Shown: positions 23,792-35,000 of the stretch, piece by piece
How positions within the stretch are numbered: position 1 is the stretch's first letter
How the letters are laid out: each line of letters begins with the position of its first letter
Program-made: the position numbers and the translations under genes
The notes under the pieces: generated by a model
Seen by the model: the letters and a program-made list of their open reading frames with translations, nothing else
Told to the model about the DNA's origin: nothing
The model's database searches: none
Assembly (NCBI GenBank): GCA_028622995.1
Contig: JAJQJQ010000053.1
Coordinates: forward strand, 1,612,001 to 1,676,000
Direction of reading: 5' to 3'
DNA length: 64,000 bases
Source: Panagrolaimus kolymaensis
Lineage: Eukaryota; Nematoda; Chromadorea; Rhabditida; Panagrolaimidae

Positions 23792-24320
23792 TATCTCTTG
23801 CTTTGTTGTTGTTTTGTTAAACGTTTGATACTCATTATATTGTTAATTTTTGTTTTAATAAATTCATGAATAATACAGACTTTTGTTTACCATTTTTAGC
23901 AAAATAATCGTCGTACATATGTATCATAGCTTTTTATGTTAAGAAGAGGTGTTAAAGAAGTGAGCGATAAAGAGAAACCATGAAATTGATTGAGCTTTTC
24001 TTTCATCAAGCTATTTACATCTTTTTTCTTGCACAAAACTTTGTTACTTCATTTGTGAGAATATTAGTTTTACATAACTAGATATGGGTCATTTTCTCTT
24101 TCTTATGCCAGCAAAAAAATTGCTTCTCTTTTTGATAGGTTAGATAGATTTTTGTCATCCGAAAAAAGGTAATAATTATCCGAGGATCCATTGTTCAGTT
24201 TTAGCGCAACAATTTTGTTTTCATTCAATTGAAATGAAATTGAGCGACACAATTACTTCACATCTACCAGCAACTTAAAAAAAATCGACAAACGTCCTTG
24301 TTTATGTGGCTGCAAAAAAA
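23792..24320. other. Intergenic region
   Basis: It holds the RPB6 3' end (AATAAA 23857-23862) followed by about 450 bp of A/T-rich upstream sequence of the collagen gene. No ORF or RNA gene is seen. Confidence 0.5.
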
Positions 24321-25173
24321 ATGTCATTGAATAATTCTTTTGTTTATTTACCTAAACCATGGACAACAACATCAGATGAAGTTGACCATAATGATGAATC
24401 GAAGGAGCGTGCATTTAAATGGATTATAAACTTTTCATTAATTTTTTCGTTTATTTCTTTAATTACTTTATTATTTTCTATTCCATCTATTGCAACTAAT
24501 GTTAAATCATCGAGCAATCGTTTATATCATGGAATTAGTGAATGTTCGGTATGTTTCAAAGCTTTGAATTTTTGGAGTTTACAATTTTAATCAAACATTG
24601 CTTGAATGCTTTTAAGTCTCACTAATATGGTTTTTTTAGAGATCACTAATAGAAATTGAGCGATACATTGTTGAATTTACTAATAATATTAACGCGTTAA
24701 AATTGAATCGCTCTCGTCGATTTGATAATTATGGTTTTGATCCATCACAGCAAATGCCACCTCCACCTCCATCACAACCACCATCGCCGCTTCCAAGAAA
24801 ATGTTGCATTAAAGGAAAGCCAGGAATTCCAGGAAGAAATGGTAAAAATGGAAAACCTGGTTTTAATGGGTCCAATGGATTACCAGGAAAACAAGCTCAA
24901 GCTATCCATAAACCATGTGAATGTCCACCAGCTGCCGGTGTTAAAGGTCCATCGGGGAAAGTTGGACCACGAGGAAAAAGTGGAAATAAAGGATCAACGG
25001 GATTGCCAGGAAAACAGGGAAAATATGGCAAACATGGCTGTATTGGAAAAATAGGAGCTAAAGGTTTACATGGAATTAAAGGTGATAAAGGAAAACCTGG
25101 CGATCATGGTAAATCATTTTCAACAAGTGATGCAATAAAAATGCCTTATCTTTTACGTTCATTGTTAAAATAA
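24321..25173 (+). CDS. Small cuticle collagen
   Basis: Two exons (24321-24548, 24640-25173) give 253 residues. An N-terminal cytoplasmic segment and one membrane helix (WIINFSLIFSFISLITLLFSI) match the nematode cuticle collagen plan. A Pro-rich stretch, a CC pair and a short Gly-X-Y block (GKPGIPGRNGKNGKPGFNGSNG) follow, then an interruption with CEC, then a longer Gly-X-Y block of about 19 triplets interrupted by a single Cys. The Gly-X-Y blocks are unusually Lys-rich and Pro-poor. Such proteins trimerise, are cleaved and are crosslinked into the exoskeleton. AATAAA is at 25205-25210. Assignment to a numbered collagen is not possible. Confidence 0.9.
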
Positions 25174-25835
25174 TTAGTTTTTGAAAAGTTTGTTATATTT
25201 GGCTAATAAATTAATTCATAAAACTCCAAAGTTGTAATTCGAGTTTGATACACCTTTTTTTCTCCATTGCTATAGCAAGATACCCAACAGTTGCAAAAAA
25301 TTGAAGAAGTTCAAATTCCCCGCTTTTCTTGTGGATCTTGAAAAGAGTAAAGTCTTACAGTTTTTTTTAGCTGCATCAACTTTTTTCAACTCGAAAAATT
25401 GAATAACTTCATCAACCATCTTTTTTTTATGTTGCCGATGTTGATGGCTTCTTTGTTGTTGCTGGTTAGTAATGTTTGAAGTTATTATTACTTTAGCGTT
25501 GATACATTTTTCATAAAAAGCTAAGGATGTTTGGAATACATAGCTTGATTTCTCTTTTGATTTTTAAAGGAAAAATGGTTTAGTGTTGAAGAATTGTTGC
25601 TAATCTTGCCCTCGTTTTTTAACTTTATCTTTTCTATCAATATTAATCCACATAGTCGATTTTGGTAATAGTAATAAGTGATATCCGGGTATAATCCATT
25701 AATTTTTCTGCGTGTTAGACTAACATTTCATTTGCTTTTTGCTGATTCTGTTGTCGTGCTTTTCCTTTGTATTTTCTAATTTTCATTCTTACTAATATTA
25801 TTCATTTCAGGCGAAAGCTTCATCCTTTAACCATA
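25174..25835. other. Intergenic region with candidate trans-splice acceptor
   Basis: The collagen AATAAA is at 25205-25210. A strong acceptor, TTCATTTCAG, ends at 25810, 25 bases before the next ATG, and fits spliced-leader addition or the end of a leader intron. Nothing else is recognised. Confidence 0.45.
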
Positions 25836-26657
25836 ATGGAAATGGCGGGTTATGAATATGCGTATGATTATGATTATGCTATCCCTTATTTACCATCATC
25901 ATCACAACCTATTGTTGGACAAATATATCATGAAGCATTCCCTGAATCTGTGCCATTGAAGAAAGCTGTTCGTCGACGTCGTATATCTAAGAAAAGTCGT
26001 CTAACAAATTTCAAAGTTGGTGGTCCAATATTTCCAATTAAATCTCTTCTTAACAGACGCGGAAGCAACTGCTTTTCGGTAAACTATTATGAGTTCTTTT
26101 GCTGTGAATCTAATCGGCGTCTTTTATAGGTTGGATCGTGTTTTGTTCGTCTCCAAGATTATTCAGCTGATTTCAACTACTTTGCTAATGTTATCTGGTC
26201 TGTTAGTAACCATAATCTGATTCGAAAGCATATTTATGTTTCAAATCAAGATCAATATAATGTTTATCAATCAACTGATCGGGTATGTTCCTGTTGGAGG
26301 ATTATGGAATACCTTTTGTTTATGTTTCAAATGCCTTCCTTGTTGCTGTTAACTGCTTTTGAATATATCCATCTTTCTTGTATTTGTGATGACTTATTAA
26401 TCTCAATATTTCAGTATACACGATGGCTTCCTCAATTCTCCTATGATTATATCCCTCTTGATAAAGTTGTTCTTCCTAATGGTATTGGTGTTGTTCTTCC
26501 TGATCGTGCTATACTTGAAAATAGTCTTAAAATGGCATTGGCAGCTCGTGGACGAGATGGTATTCCTCCTCTAACAAGTGGTTTTGCTTATCCAACTCCA
26601 CTTGATTTCGTTGAATCTCTTGATAATATCGACGATATTACTTTTGAGGATTATTAA
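25836..26657 (+). CDS. Unidentified 212-residue protein, Tyr-rich start
   Basis: Three exons (25836-26078, 26130-26282, 26415-26657) are all phase 0 and flanked by good GT-AG sites. The N-terminus is Tyr/Asp-rich (MEMAGYEYAYDYDYAIPYLP). A basic cluster (RRRRISKKSR) follows, then a mixed domain (VGSCFVRLQDYSADFNYFAN) and an acidic end (DNIDDITFEDY). There is no signal peptide or membrane helix. No family is recognised. Codon use matches neighbouring housekeeping genes, so it is very likely a real gene, possibly nuclear given the basic cluster. AATAAA is at 26756-26761. Confidence 0.78.
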
Positions 26658-27027
26658 TTTTTTGTATTTTCTTTTTTGTAACTTCTTATTGTTATAATTT
26701 TTCACTTTTTCATTTTGTATCACTTTTATAATCACCTTTTAATTAATGTTTATGTAATAAATAAACCTTGCTTTTTGAATTATGTATGTATTGTAACAAC
26801 TATTAGCATTGTTAATAAGCCTTTTAATATCGTTGTTGTAATTTGGTTTGAATGAATTTTAACTTCAACTTTTTGTAGGGTAATACGATCCATTGTTTTC
26901 CCATGTTTATGTGAACGCTGATTGGTAACACTAACCCGAAGGTGAAAACTTATTCAAATTTTGGATTTACAACTTCTAACTTTTGCTGCTTCCAAACTTT
27001 ATCAACAAAACATTCAATCAAAAAACA
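26658..27027. other. Intergenic region
   Basis: It holds the 3' end of the preceding gene (AATAAA at 26756-26761) and the leader of the next. The spacing of about 370 bp between same-strand genes would allow co-transcription, but there is no direct sign of it. Confidence 0.45.
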
Positions 27028-28215
27028 ATGAAGCGTTCGGCTCCATCAGAATCTTATTCTTCTCGAGGTTTGTTTGCCATTTTTTTCTTTTTGTTGCTAT
27101 TTCTCATTTCATTCTTTTTGTTGCTATTTCTCATTTCATTCTTTTTGTTGCTATTTCTCATTTCATTCTTTTTAGTTGCTTCGAGTGGTGACAAAAATGC
27201 TCGTTATGGTACTTCTTCTAAGAAAGCTGTCTATCAATTGGCATTTCCCAAAGGAACATGTGTTTTAAGATTTGCTGATTTATCACCTGATAATGGTACA
27301 AATACAATTTGGCTAATTGAAAATCATATCCTTATTCGAAAATTAGAACCTGATGGATCCGTCGTGGCTGGAATGCCAACATATTTTCGTGTTTCAAATC
27401 GTGTAAGTGTTTTACTCCTTTGTGTTGTTTTTGAAAAAGCTTTAAAGCTGAAACAAGCTGCTTTTATTATGGGAAAATTTGCTTGTGCTATTTGGGCTGA
27501 GGAATATGTGGGATATTAACATTTTTCTTTATGGATATTTATGCGTTAGTAACCGCATCGTTAATTCGATTAATGAGAGCTGCATTTTTTAAATATCTTC
27601 ATTCTGTTATTTTTTGGAACAACATAATTGATTTCCTTTGATTGAGCGTTCTTTTTCTTTTCATGCATAAATGATGTGGTTTAATTTTTCGCTTATTTAA
27701 TGATTCTCAATGATTGATTAACCATTCTCTTTTCATTAAACACTTGATCGCGGATGTTGTTGTATTCATTGTATTGCTACTAGTTTAAATCGTTTTGCAA
27801 AGTAATAGCTTTTTTCCGCGTATTCCATTCATTGTTTCTGTTGCACACTTATTAATGTTCTTTCCTTTTTTAGTATCAAGGATGGTATTATGATGAACCA
27901 TGGAATTTTATGCCATTGACAACTGTAAGCAATACAAAAAATGTTGAAGAAGCTTTGATGGTTATTTATCCAACTAATGAAATGATCCAACATGGTTATG
28001 AACTTGCTGAAAGACTCCGATTACATTCAACATCAAAAGAAAATTCAGCCCGATTACAATTGGAACGAAAAATTAAACAATTGAAGTCAATTAGAACTCG
28101 TCATCAAAAGAATAGTGAAAAGAAGGATGAAGGATGCATCGTCGTCGCCGATGAAGATGGAGAAGATGGATCGCCTAAGGGTGAAGAAGAATTATATGGA
28201 GAAGATGAAGATTGA
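27028..28215 (+). CDS. Unidentified 202-residue protein with acidic tail
   Basis: Three exons (27028-27067, 27176-27402, 27874-28215) with matching phases. The first exon codes only 13 residues. The core contains YQLAFPKGTCVLRFADL, TNTIWLIENHILIRKLEPDG and YQGWYYDEPWNFMPL, a compact Trp-rich domain. A long charged helix (ERLRLHSTSKENSARLQLERKIKQL) follows, then a very acidic C-terminal tail (Asp/Glu/Gly). There is no signal peptide or membrane segment. The layout suggests a nuclear or chromatin-associated protein, but I do not recognise the family. Intron 1 contains a 27 bp tandem repeat; intron 2 is long (471 bp). AATAAA is at 28293-28298. Confidence 0.78.
27077..27175 (+). repeat. 27-bp tandem repeat inside intron 1
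   Basis: Three nearly exact copies of a unit reading TTTTTGTTGCTATTTCTCATTTCATTC fill most of the 108 bp intron. The pyrimidine-rich end of the last copy runs into the TTTTTAG acceptor. The exon then begins TTGCTTCG, so the unit's TTGCT continues across the splice site. Confidence 0.9.
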
Positions 28216-28754
28216 ATCTTTGTTGTGATTTTTTTTCTTTCTCTTAAATTAAGTCAAGTGAATGAATGTATGAAAGTTTTTTATGAAACAAAAATAAAAT
28301 AATTGTCTTCTTTTTTTTCGTTAAATATTTTATTCTTTCGTGCTTTTTGTATTGTTTTCTTTTTTGTTTTATCACTTGCTTTTTTATTCGTTTGTAATTT
28401 TTTAAAGATATGTAATAAAAGTTTATTGTGATGTGTTGGAGCAATTTTGTGGAACTTAGTATATTGTTAGTGAGGTGAATATGCGGACATAAAGTCGAAA
28501 GCAGGAAATGGTGATAGTTAGCTATTGGGTTGTTTACTGTAAACGAGCTTTTTTCTTATTATTGGATCACTTTAGTTTCGTTGTATAAATGTCTATTTGA
28601 ATATACGTTATTTTTTTCTAAACTTTTATTATCACGTTTATCCGCTGTTTATGTTTGAGCGATTTGAATTTTTTTAACTAACCCTAAACCATTGGAATGC
28701 ATCTTTCTTTTCTTTTTTTCAGTGAAAGTGTGCTGCAGAAAAAAAGAAGAGAAG
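28216..28754. other. Intergenic region with candidate trans-splice acceptor
   Basis: It holds the 3' end of the preceding gene (AATAAA 28293-28298), A/T-rich sequence, and a TTTTTTTCAG acceptor about 32 bases before the next ATG. Confidence 0.45.
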
Positions 28755-30493
28755 ATGAATGAAAAGAAATATAAAATTATTAAGGGCATTTCAAAGATCA
28801 CTAACAATAACAACCCCAACCGGCGATTGCATATTGATGATTTCGCGAATGACGAAGCAGTAGCAGCAACAGAAAAAAATAAATTTTATAATATTCCATC
28901 ATTCAACAACAACACTGAAATAGAAGGATGGTCAACAAATTATATTAAAATTAATATTGTTAAAGTAAGGAAGGAAGAAAGAAACTTTAAAGCATTTTCA
29001 TACAAAAGTAAATACAATTTTTCAGCTTTATTCAGTGATTGAAAAAATTCCTGCAATATTTTTTCTTATTGCATGGTCCAGTTATTTCATAGATCCATAT
29101 ATTCCTGAATGGGATTATGATGGATGGTTTATTCGATTTAATTTTGTAAATAAACCAACTAATTTTATTGTTTGTGATGTATATAACATTTCGTTACTCA
29201 AAAAACTGAGATAGCTAACTTAATAATTTTAGGCAAGTACAATAAATTCAACAAATTATTGGGCGCCTTCATTGCTACGAATGATAAATTTACATTCAAT
29301 TTCAAGCATATTTTTACGAGCTTCAATTTTACCCTTATTTTTTGGTCGATTATTATTACTTTCAATAATTCTTGGAAAATGGAGATATTTGAGAAATGAT
29401 TATAAAATATTTAAAGTTTTTGAAGGTTTTATGTATGCTTTAATGATAATGGAAATATTTTCATTAAGCATTTTTGTTATTGGCAATCATCCAGTTGATG
29501 ATGAACGTATGTTTTTGTTTTTATTGTGATTTGAGATATTTTGTTTTGTATTTAAAAAGCAAGCGATACAAATTATAAACATTTTTTTCTTTAATTACCG
29601 TAACCCGAAAACAAAATTTTTTATCGACAGACATTATTTTTTGAAAACTAAAATTAAAGTAAAGTGCTTGATTTTTTTTTCTTTTAGGAATACACAAACT
29701 CATTGGGATTATATTTGTTTTTATAACGGTTATAAATATGATTGCAATAACTTTAATTATATTTCATATTGATAGATTACGAGAAAATGTAAGAGTTTTT
29801 TATTAGCGATTAAGAAAAATTTTTTAAGCTTTAACTTAACAACAACCAATAATTGATTTCTTGCTGCTTTGGATTTAAAGATTTTTTTTTTCGATGCATT
29901 TAATTCACTAATATCGGATTTTAAATATTTTTTGCTGATGATAAAACTCATTTATTTTAGACATACACTTGGATAGGTCTCAGCATTTTCACCTTTATTT
30001 TTGCTTCCACCGTAATTTTGGTTTTGAATTCATATTACGAGTTTGTGGATAATCGATTATGTTCGCCTCTTGGTAAATTTTTTTTACCTCCATTTTTTTG
30101 CCCCATTTTTTTAAATTATTTTTGTTTCTTTTTTGCTTTCCCCTTTTTTGATTTTTTAAAACACAAAAAAAATGGGAATCAACCACACACATATTTTACT
30201 ATTTTTTCTTCGGTTTTGTTGTCTGTTCCACCACTTTTTTTTATAAATTTCCTTCCATTTTTTTTTTAGTGGCAAACCACCTGTTTGTATTGGAAATAGC
30301 TGCAATAATGTCATACATATTTTTTCATTGGAAATCTAAAGCAAATATTGAAGATGTGGAAATATTATTATTTTCATCCATATCAGATTTAGATCCACAA
30401 ACTTATGATAAATTTAATTATAAATCAAGAATGGTTGAAAATAGTATTAAAAAATTTGAAAATATTGAATTAAAAAATAATTTTAAAAAGTAA
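28755..30493 (+). CDS. Frag1/DRAM/Sfk1-family membrane protein, PGAP2-like
   Basis: Six exons (28755-28964, 29026-29145, 29233-29506, 29688-29788, 29961-30072, 30270-30493) give 346 residues. The N-terminal 60 residues are hydrophilic. Five or six membrane segments follow: FFLIAWSSYFI, the block WAPSLLRMINLHSISSIFLR with FFGRLLLLSIIL, FMYALMIMEIFSLSIFVIG, IIFVFITVINMIAITLIIFH, and LFVLEIAAIMSYIFFHW. The order, the His-containing last helix and the Asn-Ser-Tyr-Tyr...Cys loop before it fit the Frag1/DRAM/Sfk1 family, with PGAP2 (GPI-anchor lipid remodelling in the Golgi) as the best candidate. TMEM150/CWH43-type relatives are alternatives. The tail is charged and cytoplasmic. AATAAA is at 30500-30505. 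Confidence 0.78.
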
Positions 30494-32079
30494 AGTAAAA
30501 ATAAATTTTTTTTGTTAATTGTAAAAATAAATTTAATTCACTCAAAATCGAAAAAAGCAGGGCAATTTTCGAAATTTTTTTAGATCTACGAAACTTGTGA
30601 ATTTATTTGGTCTCAATTTTGGTAGAAAATGCTTAAGGAAAACCAAAAGCTTAAAAAAATTTAAGCAAAGATATAACTAAAACTTGTTATTATCAATCAA
30701 ATATTTTTTTTCTCAAGATTTACTTAAATTTTGCTTCTTAATTCTAACAACCCAATTTGTATTTTTTAAAAACTGATTTAAAGTATTTTTTCTTACCAAT
30801 TTTTTTGTTGTTGTTGAGTGATTTCATTTATTTAAGATTTCGTAAAAAAATATATAAGTTCAAGAAGCAAAGGACGGACGACATTTAAAAAAGCTTTAAA
30901 GCAAAGGAGAAGGAGCTAGCTCAGCTAAACGAAAGCTGCTCACTCATTCAGTCTTGCAAGAAGTAGAAAATAAAAAAAAGAGGGAAAGAAAGAGGCTTTT
31001 TGCTTTTTCATTCTTCGTCCTCTCTCATTTTTTATTGCTCCATCGCCCTTTTTTTTTGTTTTGTTGTTACATGTATGTATGCATTTGCTGCACTTTGCAC
31101 GCAAAACAAAAATAAAGTCATTCACTTTTCTTTTTCTTTCTTCAAAACATCGAATGAAAAAAAAAAGAATTATTTGTCACCACCAACCACCTTCACCAAA
31201 AATATTGAATCATATTTTTTTATTACAATCGAAAGCTTTTAGTTTGAGATTTATTAATTTCCATTTTTGGATTTTAAATATTTGTGAAAAAAAAATTGAG
31301 GCGTTTTTAAGCCATTGCTGCTGGATTGCTTTTTTCCCTCCTCTAACCGTTGCCGCTTGTTTTTGCTTTTGCTGCTGCCAAAAAAACGTGTATTTTTGTT
31401 TTGTTTTTTGCTTTTTTTATACTCAAAAAAAAAAATAAAAGCATGTGACGGGTTTTTATTGTTACTTTTTTTCTTTTGGCTTTTTGGTTTTCATTAATTC
31501 TGCAGGGATGCATGCGATGAATAAATATTATTATCATCTTTGGCTTGTGATTTATTTAGGAAGCTCGCTTTCTTGATTGCTATTATTTTTTTATTAAATA
31601 AAAATTCCATTGAATTTTTATGATAAAGTAACAAAAAAGTTGATAAATGAGGTTTGAGGATTTTGTAAATTTGTAGCATAAATTTTTTTTTGTATTCTAA
31701 GTTATCATTTACGGGTTTATCGATTTTGAAAAAGTTTAGCCCCAACTTTAAGTCCCTAGTTAATTTTAATTGGACCACTAAAAGCTAGGCGTCCATTTTA
31801 ATTTATTTGAAGTTCGCTAAAGCTTAACCAAACTTTCTTTTAACCAAAGAAATACTTATATTCCATTCTTCGATTTTCCTATTCGTTTCTGAATTTCGCA
31901 TAATTGTCGAAAACTTCTTTATCATCGAACTCATCATAATATTTTGCTTAATTTCAGTTATTGTTTATATAAAATTTCAACAAAAAAAAAACAATACAAT
32001 AAAGAAAGAAGAACTTTTTTTCTTTCAAACTTAAATTAATTAGTTTAATATTCTTTCAACCGACCATTTTTTGTTTGGC
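30494..32079. other. Long intergenic region
   Basis: About 1.6 kb of A/T-rich DNA lies upstream of the UBR gene. A local GC-richer patch near 30900-30960 contains the 10-bp palindrome GAGCTAGCTC. T/C-rich tracts lie at 31000-31150 and 31300-31500. The frames I checked look like simple-sequence chance ORFs. No gene is supported. Confidence 0.45.
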
Positions 32080-35000
32080 ATGATAGATAAATTAATTCAA
32101 GCTGTTCGAGATGAATCATGGCCCGAAGCTACTCGATTATTATATAGTCATTGGTCGGATAAATGTCCAAAATTATATTCTGGACAAGATGAAGAACCAT
32201 GGGATAATAAAGTTGATGAAGAAAGCATAAGTAAGGCCCTCTCTTTTTTTTAATATAAAATTTGAATTTGAGTTAAATATTTTTCCTTCACTTTAGATAA
32301 TGAATTATTGGCCCCTCTTGCTGCAATGTATGTATTAGATGATCAAAAAATACAAAAAGGTGAATCAGTTTCATTAAAGCCTTTAACAGAAAAAGTTGGA
32401 ATTATTGAAACTTTACGAAAACCTGGACAACTTTGTGGTAAAATGTTTAAAAATGGTGATCCTACATATACGTGCAAGTATGTTTCCCTCATTAATTTGT
32501 CCAATGGTTTACAATAAAAAAATTGAAATTTTTAGAGAATGCGCATTGGATGATACATGCGTGTTATGTCAAGAATGCTTTAAACAATCCCCACATGCTA
32601 AACATAAGTATAAGGTAAATGTTAGTTAATTAAGATAAAAACTTTTTTTTATTTCTTGGCTATATTTTTTATTTAAGATGCATACATCCCATGGTATAGG
32701 ATATTGTGATTGTGGGGATCATCAAGCATGGTCGAAAGATTATGCATGTAAATTACATACTTCTGAACCTCAACCAGGTGATGAAGATTTGTAAGTTTTT
32801 TTTTTACTTCGGGTGGCTTGCTTTTATGCGTGAATTTTAAAAGCATGTTTTTTTTATAGAAATCTCTGTGCAAATCTTCCAGTAGAAGTTAGTGCACGAA
32901 TATATAATGTCACAGGAATAGTTCTTAAATACGCGGTAACACTTATATGTTGGCAAGATGATGAAAATTTGCCTAGTTTTTTACAGTATGTCACACTAAT
33001 TAAAAAAAAGTTGACTTTAACTCTTCTTCTTTTTTTAGTGAACCACCAGAAAAGCAAGATAATTATTATAAAGCTATGTTATTTAATGATGAAACCCATA
33101 CATATGATGCAGTTATAAATGCTTTAGAAGTTGCTATAGGTTGTACCTCTCAACAAGCCATGCATTTAGCAACCATTGTGGATCGAGAAGGTAGATCCGT
33201 GGTTTTATCTCAAAGTCATGCCCTTTGTTCATCGGCGAAACGAACCATTCAGCATCGAACTAGGCGAGATGTAAATAGACGAACAGAAAAAAGTGGTCCA
33301 TTAGAAGTTAAAATTATGACGGCTTCATTAGTTTCCCATCAAGCTTTAGCAGTAAAATTATTAAATTGGTTAACTCAACAAGCTCAACAATTTCGTAAGC
33401 TTAAAAAAGCTATTTTAAAACATTTTAAAAATTAAATAATTTTTTAGCATCGGTTGCAAAAGTTATAGCTGAAGTTATAATGAAAGAATGTAGTTCATTA
33501 TGTAAATTAAATGAGCCCGAACTTGATGTCCAAATTCCTCCACCCAAACCTCCAAGACAAATGGCCCTTTCAACTCCAACAGCGCCAAATGAAACTCCAG
33601 AATCTCTTGAATTTAATATTGCCATAAATGATCGAGAATTGGATGTTGTGCAAGCTCATTTAATTTTACGTGGCTTAAATCAAGAAGATGATGTAATGAT
33701 GAATGCAGCGATCGAACAAATAGAAAATCCTCCAGGTGTTCATTTATTAGGAATTCGACCAAGAAATCATTCAACCAATCAAGGTAAAGGTCCAAGAATA
33801 CCTAAACCTGAACGAAAATATGTTCATCCTGCAAATAATAAATTGGATTGCGGTCACTTTACAACTTGCTCACAATTTGCTTTATTTGATCGAAAATTAT
33901 GGAAGGCTGCAAGAATAAATTTTCATCAATTATTAATGGCTACAGTGTTTATGGATATGGAACATAAACTTAATTTTGGAGCTTTTATTATTAAGGTTAG
34001 TCGGGTTTAAAAGCACGCGTTTAAAAATTTGTATTTTTGGGAAGTGGCATTCCGAAAGCTTTTTATTAATAGATACTTTGTTTAGAAAAATTATTGATTC
34101 TTTTACACCCATAATTTTTAGAATTATGAATTCCTTTATCAAGATTTCATTGATGATGATCACGATTATAATGTTTCCATTCTTGCTTTGAGTGTTCAAG
34201 TGTTTACTGTAGCTTCTGTAGCTCAACATTTGCTCGAACATGAAAATGCATTTGCAATTATTTGTGAAACATTAAAACTTTATTGTCATCAATATTTAAA
34301 ATATTCTGAATCGAATGAACGATTTTTGAGATATGATTTTACGAATGCTACTATGCCAGCTGTATTACGACGAGCATTAACCATGTTTAAAGATTTACAA
34401 TATTTACTTTTTGCTTCTACAATGCAATGGACAAACAAATTAAAGCAATCTTTTATTGAAGGCGCCGAAATATATATTGAATTTTTAACGAACATGCAAG
34501 GAATGGATGCAATTCGAAGACAAATTGATCAACATCAAATGGTTGAATCTGAATGGGAAACAGCATTTAATATGTATGTATCCACTCAAGAAATAACTTC
34601 GATGTTAATTTATTGGGCTAAAAGTGATCCATATGTTCATCAAAGATTAGCTAAATTATGCATCGATCGTATGATTCATATTTGTTCTTGCAACGTTGAA
34701 TTTAGTAATGATGCCATAACTAAAATAGATGAATTTGAATCTCCAACCATTCCATTTAATGTTTCACGAGATTATGTATCAATTCATCAACCAATTTGGA
34801 GATTATTTGCTGGACTTTTTACTGCAAATCCAGAAATATTAAAATATTATTGTATTGATAGTAAAGAATCCCCAGAAACTATATATCTTCATAATAATTT
34901 GGATATTTTAATGGAAAATGGATGGAAGGATCAAAACCCTATTGATAAGCTTCACGTTTGGCCTCTTCATGCAATTCTCGAAATGCCTCTTCGAGTTTTA

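Noticed and set aside
30940..31537. Several overlapping ORFs upstream of the UBR gene
   Set aside because: They translate T/C- and A-rich simple sequence (Phe, Leu, Lys runs) and overlap on both strands, so they look like chance ORFs.
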